A DNA stretch of 64,000 bases from Caulobacter sp. (GTDB lineage Bacteria; Pseudomonadota; Alphaproteobacteria; Caulobacterales; Caulobacteraceae), in assembly GCA_030678995.1 (NCBI GenBank), contig JAUXTQ010000027.1, positions 1-64,000 on the forward strand. The letters run 5' to 3'. The translations under genes were made by a program, and so were the position numbers. This document shows, in pieces, positions 50,093-60,082 of this stretch. The notes below the pieces were generated by a model. It saw only the letters and a program-made list of their open reading frames with translations, was not told where the DNA came from and searched no databases. How positions within the stretch are numbered: the first letter of the stretch is position 1; each line of letters starts with the position of its first letter.

Positions 50093-51154
50093 GTGACCGC
50101 ACCCGCGCAGATCCATGCCCTCAATGAGCAGCTGAAACGCTGGCTGTTCGATCACGCCCTACCCCTGTGGCAGGAAGTCGGGTTCGATCGCGTGAACGGC
50201 GGTTGCTTCGAGAAGGTCGGCCAGGACGGGCGGGCCATCGAAGGCCCCCGCCGGGCCCGGGTCGCGGCGCGGCAGGCCTGGGTCTATGCCGAAGCCGGCA
50301 AGCTGGGCTGGGCCGGGCCCTGGGAAGCCGCCCGCGACCACGCCCTGACGGCCCTGACCACCACCTTCGCCCGACCCGACGGCCTCTACCGCATCCTCGC
50401 CGCCGCCGACGGGACTTCGCTGGACGAGAGCGCCAATCCCTATGAGCAGGCCTTCGCCCTGCTGGCCCTCAGCGGCGCCGGGCGCGAGGCCGAGGCGGTG
50501 CGGGTCCGCGAGGCGATGACGGCCGCCGGGCTGTTGCGGCCCGACGGCGGGGTGCTGGACGACGGCCTGCTGCGCGCCAATCCGATGATGCATCTGTTCG
50601 AGTCGGTGCAGGCCTGGGTCGCCGTGGGCGCCGATGCCGGCTGGACGCCACTGGCGGATCGCATCGCCGCAAGCGCCCTGGCCCGGCTGATCGACCCGGC
50701 GACCGGCGCCTTGATCGAGCTGTTCGACACGGACTGGCGCGCGGTCCCCGACGCCGATGTCGAGCCCGGCCATCAGTTCGAATGGGGCTGGCTGCTGCTC
50801 CAGCATCTGGGCGACAGCACCCAGGCTCGCCGCCTGATCGACATCGGCGAGACCCATGGCATCGAACAGGGCGTGGCCATATTCAGCCTCGACCAGCAGC
50901 TCCGGCCCCGCGACCGGTCAGCCCGCCTGTGGTCGCAGACCGAGCGGCTGCACGCTCACGCCGCGGTCGAAAACTGGGACGGCGTCCTGAAGGGCGCGGC
51001 CGGCCTGCAGCGCTACCTCGACGTCCCCGTCCCGGGCCTGTGGCGCGACCGGCTGCTACCCGACGGGACCTTCGTCGATGAGCCCGCCCCCGGCAGTTCG
51101 CTCTATCACATCGTCAGCGCCGTCTCGGCCCTGGACGCCGCCTGCCGGAAATAG
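50093..51154 (+). CDS. AGE family epimerase/isomerase (GTG start)
   Basis: ARQAWVYAEAGKLGW, HLFESVQAWVAVG, PGHQFEWGWLLLQ, RLWSQTERLHAHA. Confidence 0.92.
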   Translation: MTAPAQIHALNEQLKRWLFDHALPLWQEVGFDRVNGGCFEKVGQDGRAIEGPRRARVAARQAWVYAEAGKLGWAGPWEAARDHALTALTTTFARPDGLYRILAAADGTSLDESANPYEQAFALLALSGAGREAEAVRVREAMTAAGLLRPDGGVLDDGLLRANPMMHLFESVQAWVAVGADAGWTPLADRIAASALARLIDPATGALIELFDTDWRAVPDADVEPGHQFEWGWLLLQHLGDSTQARRLIDIGETHGIEQGVAIFSLDQQLRPRDRSARLWSQTERLHAHAAVENWDGVLKGAAGLQRYLDVPVPGLWRDRLLPDGTFVDEPAPGSSLYHIVSAVSALDAACRK

Positions 51155-51261
51155 GCGGCCGCCTGTCAGGAAAACTGGGCGCCGCGCGGCGTGCGCTGAC
51201 TTGCGCCGGGCGGGGCCCGGCTTTACCTGCAAGCGCGACGGGGCGTCCGGCGGTAGCGCGG

Positions 51262-51277
51262 GAAGTCTCAAGACTTC
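51262..51277. promoter_or_regulatory. inverted repeat GAAGTCT-CA-AGACTTC upstream of cysD, nested in GGGCGT...ACGCCC
   Basis: Perfect 7-bp arms, about 50 bp before cysD ATG. Confidence 0.45.
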
Positions 51278-51328
51278 TGCACGCCCCCATCCCTTGCGCG
51301 TCCGCGCCATCCCGTATCCCATGAGCCT

Positions 51329-52246
51329 ATGACCGCCGACCTTTCGCCAGCCCGTCTGACGCACCTGCAGCGCCTCGAGGCGGAGAGCATCCACATCATG
51401 CGCGAGGTGGTCTCCGAGGCCGAGCGCCCGGTGATGCTCTATTCCATCGGCAAGGACAGCGCGGTGATGCTGCACCTGGCCGCCAAGGCCTTCTATCCGA
51501 GCAAGCCGCCCTTCCCGCTGATGCATGTGGACACCACCTGGAAGTTCCAGGCCATGTACGAGATGCGCGAACGCATGGCGCGGGAGCTGGGCTTCGAGCT
51601 GATCGTCTACAAGAACCCCGAGGCCGAGGCGGCGGGCATCAACCCCTTCGACCACGGCCCCGCCCACACCGACCTGTGGAAGACCGAGGGCCTGAAGCAG
51701 GCGCTGGACAAGTACGGCTTCGACGCGGCCTTCGGCGGCGCCCGCCGCGACGAGGAGAAGAGCCGCGCCAAGGAGCGCATCTTCTCCTTCCGTTCCGCCG
51801 AGCAGCGCTGGGATCCCAAGAACCAGCGGCCCGAGCTGTGGAAGCTCTACAACGCCCGCAAGAACAAGGGCGAAAGCATCCGGGTGTTCCCGATCTCCAA
51901 CTGGACCGAGCTGGATATCTGGCAATACATCCACCTGGAGAACATCCCCATCGTACCGCTGTATTTCTCGGCGGAGCGCCCGGTGGTCGAGCGCGACGGC
52001 ACGCTGATCATGGTCGATGACGACCGTTTCCAGCTGCGCCAGGGCGAGGTCCCGCAGATCAAGTCGGTCCGCTTCCGCACGCTGGGCTGCTACCCCCTGA
52101 CCGGCGCGGTAGAGAGCACGGCGGCGACCCTGCCGGAGATCATCCAGGAGATGCTGCTGACCACCACCAGCGAGCGCCAGGGTCGGATCATCGACCACGA
52201 CCAGGCCGCGTCGATGGAGAAGAAGAAGCAGGAGGGGTATTTCTGA
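51329..52246 (+). CDS. cysD: sulfate adenylyltransferase subunit 2
   Basis: [39 protein letters not shown]. Confidence 0.96.
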   Translation: MTADLSPARLTHLQRLEAESIHIMREVVSEAERPVMLYSIGKDSAVMLHLAAKAFYPSKPPFPLMHVDTTWKFQAMYEMRERMARELGFELIVYKNPEAEAAGINPFDHGPAHTDLWKTEGLKQALDKYGFDAAFGGARRDEEKSRAKERIFSFRSAEQRWDPKNQRPELWKLYNARKNKGESIRVFPISNWTELDIWQYIHLENIPIVPLYFSAERPVVERDGTLIMVDDDRFQLRQGEVPQIKSVRFRTLGCYPLTGAVESTAATLPEIIQEMLLTTTSERQGRIIDHDQAASMEKKKQEGYF

Positions 52247-52274
52247 TGCCCCCTCTTGAGAGAGGCCCGTTCCA

Positions 52275-54170
52275 ATGAGCGCGTACAAGCCCGCCGATCT
52301 GATCGCGCAGGACATCGACGCCTACCTGCTGCAGCACCAGCACAAGTCGCTGCTGCGGTTCATCACCTGCGGGTCGGTGGACGACGGCAAGTCGACCCTG
52401 ATCGGGCGGCTGCTGTACGACAGCAAGATGATCTTCGAGGACCAGTTGGCGGCTCTGGAGGCCGACAGCAAGAAGATCGGCACCCAGGGCGGGGCGATCG
52501 ACTTCGCCCTGCTGGTCGATGGCCTGGCCGCCGAGCGCGAGCAGGGCATCACTATCGATGTGGCCTATCGCTTCTTCGCCACCGACAGCCGCAAGTTCAT
52601 CGTCGCCGACACCCCCGGCCACGAGCAGTACACCCGTAACATGGTCACCGGCGCCTCGACGGCCGACGCGGCCGTGGTGCTGATCGACGCGCGCAAGGGC
52701 GTGCTGACCCAGACCCGCCGGCACAGCTACCTGGTCAACCTGCTGGGCATCCGCAACGTCGTGCTGGCGGTCAACAAGATGGACCTGGTCGGCTGGGACA
52801 AGGGAATCTACGACGCCATCGTCGAGGAATACGCGACCTTCGCCGGGCAGATCGGCCTTGAGGCCTTCACCGCCATCCCGATGTCGGCTCTGGACGGCCA
52901 GAACATCACCGAGCCCAGCGACGCCGCCCCCTGGTACGACGGCCCGCCGCTGATGCGCTGGCTGGAGACCATCGAGGTTGAAGACGACCTTCAGTCCCGC
53001 GCCTTCCGCATGCCGGTGCAGTGGGTCAACCGGCCCAACCTCGACTTCCGCGGCTTCAGCGGCCAGATCGCCGCCGGAACGGTCAAGCCCGGCGACAGGG
53101 TCAAGGTGCTGCCCTCCGGTCGCGAGAGCCGCGTCGCGCGCATCGTCGTGCTGCCGGGCGACCTGAACCAGGCCGTGGCCGGCCAGTCGGTGACCATCAC
53201 CCTGACCGACGAGGTCGATGTCTCGCGCGGCGACGTGCTGGTCGGGGCCGACGATCCCAGCCCCGTGGCCAACCAGTTCGAGGCGACCATCGTCTGGATG
53301 GACGACGAAGCCATGCTGCCCGGCCGGCCCTATCTGATGAAGATCGGCGCCCAGACGGTCACCGCCTCGATCACCGAGCCCAAGTACCGGGTGCAGGTGA
53401 ACACCCTGGAGCACATCGCCGCCAAACGTCTGGAGCTGAACGAGATCGGCGTCTGCAACATCTCGCTCGACCGGGCGATCCCGTTCGAGGCCTACAAGGA
53501 CAATCGGGATCTCGGCGGCTTCATCCTGATCGACCGGCTGAGCAACCGCACGGTTGGGGCGGGCATGCTGCACTTCGCCCTGCGCCGGGCCGACAACATC
53601 CACTGGCAGGCCACCGACATCCACAAGGACGTCCGCGCCGCCCAGAAGGGCCAGAAGGGCCGGGTGGTCTGGTTCACCGGCCTGTCGGGCGCCGGCAAGT
53701 CGACCATCGCCAACCTGGTGGAGAAGCGCCTGCATGCGCTCGGCCGGCACACCTACCTGCTGGACGGCGACAACGTCCGCCACGGCCTGAACAAGGACCT
53801 GGGCTTCACCGAGGAGGACCGGGTAGAGAACATCCGCCGGGTGGCAGAGGTCTCCAAGCTGATGGTCGACGCCGGGCTGATCGTCCTGACCGCCTTCATC
53901 AGCCCCTTCCGCGCCGAGCGCCGCATGGCCCGCGAGATGTTGGAGGACGGCGAGTTCGTCGAGGTCTACGTCGAGACCCCGCTGGCCGTGGCCGAGAGCC
54001 GCGACGTGAAGGGTCTCTACAAGAAGGCGAGAGCCGGCGACCTGAAGAACTTCACCGGCATCGACAGCCCGTACGAAGAGCCGGAGCACGCCGAGCTGAC
54101 GGTGGATACGACGACGCTTTCACCGGTGGAGGCGGCAGAGACGATCGTGGCCTGGCTGGAGTCCGCCTAG
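52275..54170 (+). CDS. cysNC: bifunctional sulfate adenylyltransferase subunit 1 / adenylylsulfate kinase
   Basis: [30 protein letters not shown]-terminal [22 protein letters not shown]...[10 protein letters not shown]. Confidence 0.96.
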   Translation: MSAYKPADLIAQDIDAYLLQHQHKSLLRFITCGSVDDGKSTLIGRLLYDSKMIFEDQLAALEADSKKIGTQGGAIDFALLVDGLAAEREQGITIDVAYRFFATDSRKFIVADTPGHEQYTRNMVTGASTADAAVVLIDARKGVLTQTRRHSYLVNLLGIRNVVLAVNKMDLVGWDKGIYDAIVEEYATFAGQIGLEAFTAIPMSALDGQNITEPSDAAPWYDGPPLMRWLETIEVEDDLQSRAFRMPVQWVNRPNLDFRGFSGQIAAGTVKPGDRVKVLPSGRESRVARIVVLPGDLNQAVAGQSVTITLTDEVDVSRGDVLVGADDPSPVANQFEATIVWMDDEAMLPGRPYLMKIGAQTVTASITEPKYRVQVNTLEHIAAKRLELNEIGVCNISLDRAIPFEAYKDNRDLGGFILIDRLSNRTVGAGMLHFALRRADNIHWQATDIHKDVRAAQKGQKGRVVWFTGLSGAGKSTIANLVEKRLHALGRHTYLLDGDNVRHGLNKDLGFTEEDRVENIRRVAEVSKLMVDAGLIVLTAFISPFRAERRMAREMLEDGEFVEVYVETPLAVAESRDVKGLYKKARAGDLKNFTGIDSPYEEPEHAELTVDTTTLSPVEAAETIVAWLESA

Positions 54171-54205
54171 CGCGCTGCCGCGCCGGGGAGCAGCCCGCGG
54201 CTGGT

Positions 54206-57200
54206 TCACGTGAACCAGTCACCCGTGGTCTCGACCCGCCCGACCCCGCCTTCGGCCAGTTCATCCGGCAGAGGGGCCTTGCCGTCCGACTGGCCGGCCT
54301 TGGTGCCGGCCACGCCATCGGTGGCGTTTGCGATCAGGCCCAGGAAGCTGGCTGAGGACAACGAGGTCGCGGCGACGCCGGTGAGCAGTACTGCGCTGCC
54401 CGATCTGAACGTCACCAGCGCGCCGCCGGCCTGCTGGGTGATGGACTGGACCGCGCCGATCTGGCTGACATCGATCAAGTCTTCCCCGACCACGAAATCG
54501 ACGATGGTGTCGATGCCGGTGGAAGGTCCGAACACAAAGACATCCGCGCCGGCCCCACCGGTCAGGGAATCGTTGCCTGCGCCGCCGATGAGGATGTCGT
54601 TCCCGTCGCCGCCGTTGAGCAGGTCTGTGCCCGTTCCGCCGTCGAGGCGATCGGACCCACCTTCGCCGAACAGCGAGTCGCTGCCGCCCAGGCCGTTGAT
54701 CTGCTCATTCCGGCTGTCGCCGATGAGGAAATTGTTCCCCGCCGTGCCGCTCAACGTCCTGGCGTAGGTCACCGGCGGAGGTGGAGGCGGCGGCCCCGGA
54801 GGAGGCGGAGGCGGAGGAGGCGGGCTCGGCGGCGGTGGCGGGGGTGGCGGACTCGGCGGTGGCGGAGGACTCGGAGGGGGCGGCGGAGGCGGTGGCGGAG
54901 GTGGCGGAGGTGGCGGAGGCGAAGGCGGCGGCGGTGGAGACGCCGGCAGGCCCAGGAAACTGGCGTCCGTCAGGTCGCTGGCGGTAACGTTCTGCAGGCG
55001 CAGGGCCACACCCGAGGCCACGGTAACCAGCGTGTCAGCGCCCGACTGGGCGATGCTCTGGTAGACGCCAAAGGCCGTCAGATCGATCAGGTCGGAACCG
55101 ATCTGGAAGTCGGTGATCGCGTCCGCGCCGCCACCGGCTGTGACGACGAAGACGTCCGCACCGCTGCCGCCGGTGAGGTTGTCGGTGCCCGTTCCGCCAA
55201 TGAGGATGTCGTTCCCGTCACCGCCATTCAGCGAATCATGGCCCGCGCCGCCGTCCAGGCGGTCGGAACCGGCGTTGCCGAACAGCAGGTCGTTGCCGCC
55301 CAGGCCGTTGATCTGCTCGTTCCGGCTGTCGCCGGAGAGGACGTTGTTCCCCCCCGTACCGTTCAGGGTGCGGCTGTAGGTCACCGGCGGCGGCGGTGAC
55401 GGCGGCGGAGGACTCGGCGGAGGCGAAGGTGGCGGCGGTGGCGGTGGGGGTGGCGGAGGGGGCGGCGGAGGCGGAGGGGGCGGCGGCGGTGGTGGCGAAG
55501 GGGGCGGTGGTGGCGGCGGCGGAGGTGGTGGCGAAGGGGGCGGCGGTGGCGGCGGCGGCGGAGGCGGAGGCGGTGACGCCGACAGGCCCAGGAAGCTGGC
55601 GTCCGTCAGGTCCCCGGCGGCCACGTTCTGCAGGCGCAGGGTCACGCCCGAGGCCACGGTGACCAGCGTGTCGGCGCCCGACTGGGCGATGCTCTGGTAG
55701 GCGCCAAAGGCGGTCAGGTCGATCAGATCGGAGCCGATCTGGAAGTCGGTGATCGCGTCCGCGCCGCCACCGGCTGTGGCGACAAAAACGTCTGCGCCAC
55801 TGCCGCCGGTGAGGTTGTCGGTGCCCGTTCCGCCGATGAGGATGTCGTTCCCGTCACCGCCATTCAGCGAATCATGGCCCGCGCCGCCGTCCAGGCGGTC
55901 GGAACCGGCGTTGCCGAACAGCAGGTCGTTGCCGCCCAGACCGTTGATCTGCTCATTCCGGCTGTCGCCGGCGAGGACGTTGTTCCCCGCCGTGCCGTTC
56001 AGGGTCCGGCTGTAGGTCGCCGGCGGAGGCGGAGGCGGAGGCGGAGGCGGAGGCGGAGGCGGAGGCGGAGGCGGAGGCGGAGGCGGCGGTGACGGAGGTG
56101 GCGGAGGTGGCGGAGGAGGAGGAGGAGGAGGAGGAGGCGGAGGGGGTGGACTCGGCGGAGGCGGACTCGGCGGCGGCGGCGGAGGCGGCGAGGGGGGCGG
56201 CGGCGGTGGTGGCGGCGGAGGCGGAGACGGAGGCGGCGGAGGCGGCGGAGGCGGCGGTGGCGAGACGGACAGACCCAGGAAGCTGGCGTCGGTCAGGCTT
56301 GAGGCCGTGACGCCGGTCAGGCGGATGGACACGCCGGTCGTCAGGGTGACGAACGCGTCCGCGCCAGACTGCCCGATGCTCTGGTAGGCGCCAAAGGCGC
56401 TGACATCGATCTGATCGATTCCCACCACGAAGTCGGTGATCACATCATTGCCGCCGCTGGCGGTGGCGACGAAGATGTCGGCGCCCGCGCCGCCGGTCAG
56501 CACGTCGTCGCCGGCGTTGCCGGTGAGCCTGTTGGCCGCGCTGTTGCCGATCAACGTGTCGGCGCCCGACCCGCCCACCGCGTTCTCGATCACCACGCCC
56601 ATGGCGATGGCGACATTGCCGCGAAGACTTATGCCGTTGTACGTGCCGACGCTCGAGAAGGCGCCCTGGCCCAGGTTGATGATCTGGTTGTTGCTGTAGC
56701 CGGAAAAGTCGAAGGTGTCCGTGCCGCCGGCGTCCCAGACCGCGAAGACCAGGATGGTCGTCGCCGACGAAGCGACGAACCAGGGTCTGTCCGCCGTCGC
56801 GTTGAACCCGTAGACGGTGTCGCCCGTCCGGGTGGTCATATTGATGCCGTAGACCTTCTGGGCGACGGCAATGTCGTCCAGCATGATCGTGGCCGGGTAT
56901 TTGGGGCCAAAATAACCACCAGTATTGTCCTCGGTGAAATAACTCATCACCGTGTATTGATGGCTATCTTCATAATATTCGGCGTTGGCAACGTAGGTTA
57001 TGTCGCCACCTTCCCCGGCATCATATTCCCCCGGATGGGAAAACCCTATCGCGTGGCCCAGTTCGTGAACCAGGACCAGCTGACCATAGTTACCGGCTAC
57101 GGGCGCGTTGTTGTAGCTGATGCTGTTGTTGACCCATACATCGCCGCCGCTGGCGCCGAGGCTGGGCATATAGGCGAAGGCCGCCGCCCCATCCGCCCCA

Positions 57201-57817
57201 CTTGCGTAGTTGCCGAACAGGATGGTCGCGTTGTTGGAGTAGGCTTCGTCGCCGGATGCGCCCTCGCCCACCCTCACGAAGACAATGTTGGCCACGTCCG
57301 ACCATGCGGCCAGCGCCAGCAGCGTGGCGTTGATCTGCATTTCGTTGAATCGGCTGAAGTCCGCCGTATCGTCAGGCATGCTGGCGGGCGCCGACGAGCG
57401 AAACGCCCAGGTGACCACCGACGGCGGGCCGAGGAACTGTTCCTCGCCGAAGAAATCATTCCACGAGGCGAAGGTGCGGCTCAACTGATTGGCCGCCTGC
57501 GCCACGGACTTGGAGATTTTGCCGGTGACCGGCTCGATCCCGCCACCCCGGTCGCCGGCGTCGAGGAAGGATATCGGTCCCTCCGGCGGGCCCACCGGGT
57601 TGGTGATGAACAGCCCGCCCGAACACAGGGGGCAGGCGCAGGCCCCGACCGCCACGCTGTCGAAGTCGAGGGTCTCGTAGGTTTGCGGCGCGGCATCGGC
57701 CGCCGTCGCATCGACGGTCAGAAGGCCGGCATCGACATCGCCGCGCACGAGCGGCGAGCCGGCGGCTTCATCCAGATCCCGCAAGCCGGTGGGGGAGGTC
57801 TCGCGAAACTTCGCCAT
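54206..57817 (-). CDS. M10/serralysin-like metalloprotease with four RTX-type Ca-binding modules joined by Ser-Pro(n) linkers
   Basis: HELGHAIGFSHPGEYDA zinc motif, YTVMSYF Met-turn, GGNDLLFGNAGSDRLDGGAGHDSLNGGDGNDILIGG repeats, (S)P(n) tracts. Confidence 0.9.
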   Translation of the reverse strand: MAKFRETSPTGLRDLDEAAGSPLVRGDVDAGLLTVDATAADAAPQTYETLDFDSVAVGACACPLCSGGLFITNPVGPPEGPISFLDAGDRGGGIEPVTGKISKSVAQAANQLSRTFASWNDFFGEEQFLGPPSVVTWAFRSSAPASMPDDTADFSRFNEMQINATLLALAAWSDVANIVFVRVGEGASGDEAYSNNATILFGNYASGADGAAAFAYMPSLGASGGDVWVNNSISYNNAPVAGNYGQLVLVHELGHAIGFSHPGEYDAGEGGDITYVANAEYYEDSHQYTVMSYFTEDNTGGYFGPKYPATIMLDDIAVAQKVYGINMTTRTGDTVYGFNATADRPWFVASSATTILVFAVWDAGGTDTFDFSGYSNNQIINLGQGAFSSVGTYNGISLRGNVAIAMGVVIENAVGGSGADTLIGNSAANRLTGNAGDDVLTGGAGADIFVATASGGNDVITDFVVGIDQIDVSAFGAYQSIGQSGADAFVTLTTGVSIRLTGVTASSLTDASFLGLSVSPPPPPPPPPPPSPPPPPPPPPPPSPPPPPPPSPPPPSPPPPPPPPPPPPPPPPPPPSPPPPPPPPPPPPPPPPPPPPPPPATYSRTLNGTAGNNVLAGDSRNEQINGLGGNDLLFGNAGSDRLDGGAGHDSLNGGDGNDILIGGTGTDNLTGGSGADVFVATAGGGADAITDFQIGSDLIDLTAFGAYQSIAQSGADTLVTVASGVTLRLQNVAAGDLTDASFLGLSASPPPPPPPPPPPPPSPPPPPPPPPPPSPPPPPPPPPPPPPPPPPPPPPPPSPPPSPPPPSPPPPVTYSRTLNGTGGNNVLSGDSRNEQINGLGGNDLLFGNAGSDRLDGGAGHDSLNGGDGNDILIGGTGTDNLTGGSGADVFVVTAGGGADAITDFQIGSDLIDLTAFGVYQSIAQSGADTLVTVASGVALRLQNVTASDLTDASFLGLPASPPPPPSPPPPPPPPPPPPPPPPSPPPPPSPPPPPPPPSPPPPPPPPPGPPPPPPPVTYARTLSGTAGNNFLIGDSRNEQINGLGGSDSLFGEGGSDRLDGGTGTDLLNGGDGNDILIGGAGNDSLTGGAGADVFVFGPSTGIDTIVDFVVGEDLIDVSQIGAVQSITQQAGGALVTFRSGSAVLLTGVAATSLSSASFLGLIANATDGVAGTKAGQSDGKAPLPDELAEGGVGRVETTGDWFT
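54947..56019. repeat. near-identical direct duplication of an RTX module (period 636 bp; copies ~54947-55383 and ~55583-56019)
   Basis: Antisense track ORFs 55113-55379 and 55749-56015 are 88 aa each and differ at 3 positions. Confidence 0.9.
56020..56090. repeat. hexanucleotide tandem repeat (CGGAGG)n encoding 23 consecutive prolines
   Basis: Direct reading; alternating CCG/CCT Pro codons on the minus strand. Confidence 0.95.
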
Positions 57818-57986
57818 CCGGCTATGAACCCCGCAACACGCGTCTCTCCGACGACAGAACTAGGCCGATGACGAGCATCGGGCAAGGAATGCTGCGCGCG
57901 CGAAATTACCGCACCCTTTAGAATAGCATGCTCGCCGACGGAGAATCTGGCGCCATTCCGTGCTATGGGCGCCCATTCTAGAATGA

Positions 57987-58832
57987 ATGTCGTTTTTCGA
58001 CCTCTACGGTGAGCTGGCCTTGAACAATCTCTTCCGACGATTGAAACGTGGCCTGACGCCTGTCGCCCCCATGGCTATGGACGATCGGCCAGTGTTCGCG
58101 GTCGGCGACATTCATGGCTGCAACGATCTGCTGACGGCGCTACTCGACGCCATCGCCGGAGCGAGCCCCCCGGGGGGCCGACGGCCCTTGCTGATATTCC
58201 TTGGCGACTATGTCGATCGGGGACCGGATTCAAAGGGCGTCATCGAACGTTTGCTGCAGATTCGCGCCGACCAGCCGGAGGCGCGGTTCCTGTGCGGAAA
58301 TCATGAGGAGACGATGCTGCGTTTCCTCTCCGATTTCGACTCGGGCCTGGCCTGGACCAGCTATGGCGGCCGGGAAACCATGCTGTCTTACGGGGTGACG
58401 CCGCCACAGGACAAGAACGACCTCGAAGGATGGCGGCGGGCGCAGCAGGCCCTCAAAGCGGCCATCCCGGATACGCACATGAAGTTCCTTTGGGGCCTGG
58501 AAGACCGGGTCGAGGTCGGCGACTACCTGTTTGTTCATGCCGGCGTCCGGCCTGACCGGCCGCTCAATGCCCAGACCGCGCACGACCTGCGCTGGATCCG
58601 CGAGCCGTTCCTGTCGCACGGCCGGCGACTGGCGAAGATCATCGTTCACGGCCACACGCCCGAGACCGAACCCTACTCCGACGAACGCCGTATCGGCGTA
58701 GACACCTGGGCCTATCACACCGGCGTGCTGACCGCGGTGGAACTGGATGGTGAAAACCGCCGGTTCATTCAGGCGCGGCGGGAAGCAGACGGCGAGGCGG
58801 CCGTCCTTGAGGTCGCGATGAGCGAAGCCTGA
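57987..58832 (+). CDS. PP1/PP2A-like metallophosphoesterase
   Basis: FAVGDIHGCNDLL, LGDYVDRGPDSKGVIE, CGNHEETM, IVHGHTPE. Confidence 0.94.
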   Translation: MSFFDLYGELALNNLFRRLKRGLTPVAPMAMDDRPVFAVGDIHGCNDLLTALLDAIAGASPPGGRRPLLIFLGDYVDRGPDSKGVIERLLQIRADQPEARFLCGNHEETMLRFLSDFDSGLAWTSYGGRETMLSYGVTPPQDKNDLEGWRRAQQALKAAIPDTHMKFLWGLEDRVEVGDYLFVHAGVRPDRPLNAQTAHDLRWIREPFLSHGRRLAKIIVHGHTPETEPYSDERRIGVDTWAYHTGVLTAVELDGENRRFIQARREADGEAAVLEVAMSEA

Positions 58833-59013
58833 CCGGAGAGCGAGGGCGAAGCGTAACCGCCGAAACATGCTCCCGTTTCGCCCGCCGTTTCCGGGGCTGG
58901 TCGGCGGGCTGGGCCCGGCGGTTCCACGAAAACTCCGCCTCTCACCTGGCTCTCACTGAGAGAGTGGCGGGTGCGTATGTTACGCGATAGCCTGCACCGG
59001 GACGGGGGAGCCA

Positions 59014-60048
59014 GTGGCCAGGGATATCGTAGGCGTTCAGTATCTGCGGGGGCTCGCCGCGCTTGCGGTGGTCGTCGACCATAGCGCCGCGACTGTCGCG
59101 AACGCGAAGTACTTCGGCGCACCCGTCCTCGATGGGTTGCTCTATCGAGGCGCGAGCGGCGTCGATCTGTTTTTCCTGATTAGCGGGTTCATCATCACCG
59201 TTGTCAGCCTGGACAGCGACTGGCGGCCGAAAGTCAGGATCGCTGACTTTTTCGGGCGGCGGTTCAAACGAATCCTGCCGCTGATGTGGATCGCCATCAT
59301 TTCCTGGGCCGTCCTGAGATATGTCGGTCGCGGCGTGTTTCCTCTTCAGCCCTACCTGATGGCCATGGTTGTATCTCCGGTCGGGGACCTGGAACCGGTC
59401 GGCATCTGGACGCTGCGCCATGAGTTCATCTTCTACACGGTCTTCGCCCTGACCATGCTGGGGCCAAGGTGGGCGAGGCCTCTCCTGGCGATCTGGTGCC
59501 TTTCGCCGTTCCTGATGATGGGGTGGGAAGGCCCGGAACTGCTGGAGAAGATCGCCTATCCGGTCAATGTCGAGTTCGGCGCGGGCGTCCTTGTCGGGCT
59601 AGCCTGGTTGAAGCGCGGCGGCCAGTTCAAGATCAGCATTGAGCCGTTCTGGCTGATGGTTCTGGGGTTGATCGGGCTGATGTTCTTCGGCCGGCTGGTC
59701 GATCTGACCTTCCATGAACTGCCCAAGACGCTGATGGCGGCGGCGTTCTGCGCGCCGATCCTGTTGTTCGGGGTCTATGTGACCTGCCCGCCGGGGGTGG
59801 TCAGCGCGATTGGCCTGGCCTTGGGAAATGCGTCCTACGCCATCTACCTGTTCCATCCCCATGCGATTTCGAGCGTGACCGGAATTCTGGCCAAGGCGGC
59901 GCCCCAGGCGCCGCCGGGTCTGGTGATTGTCCTGGTGGTCGTGATCGCTACGCTGGCGGGCTATCTCGCTCACCTGCTGATCGAAAAGCCGATCCTGGCC
60001 TTCCTGCAACGACCGCGACGGGTTGGCGAGCTGGGCAGGCCCGCCTGA
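59014..60048 (+). CDS. acyltransferase family 3 (OafA-like; GTG start)
   Basis: VGVQYLRGLAALAVVVDHS, SGVDLFFLISGFIIT; many TM segments. Confidence 0.92.
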   Translation: MARDIVGVQYLRGLAALAVVVDHSAATVANAKYFGAPVLDGLLYRGASGVDLFFLISGFIITVVSLDSDWRPKVRIADFFGRRFKRILPLMWIAIISWAVLRYVGRGVFPLQPYLMAMVVSPVGDLEPVGIWTLRHEFIFYTVFALTMLGPRWARPLLAIWCLSPFLMMGWEGPELLEKIAYPVNVEFGAGVLVGLAWLKRGGQFKISIEPFWLMVLGLIGLMFFGRLVDLTFHELPKTLMAAAFCAPILLFGVYVTCPPGVVSAIGLALGNASYAIYLFHPHAISSVTGILAKAAPQAPPGLVIVLVVVIATLAGYLAHLLIEKPILAFLQRPRRVGELGRPA

Positions 60049-60082
60049 CCTGGTCTTCGCGGTCCGAACCGGGCGCCGGCGG

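Noticed and set aside
54776-56310. Glu/Ala-rich plus-strand ORFs over the proline linkers
   Set aside because: Antisense of Pro-codon repeats; no independent coding evidence.
57974-57985. 12-bp palindrome CATTCTAGAATG just before the phosphatase start codon
   Set aside because: Short and adjacent to the start; could be chance, with no second site or homologous support.
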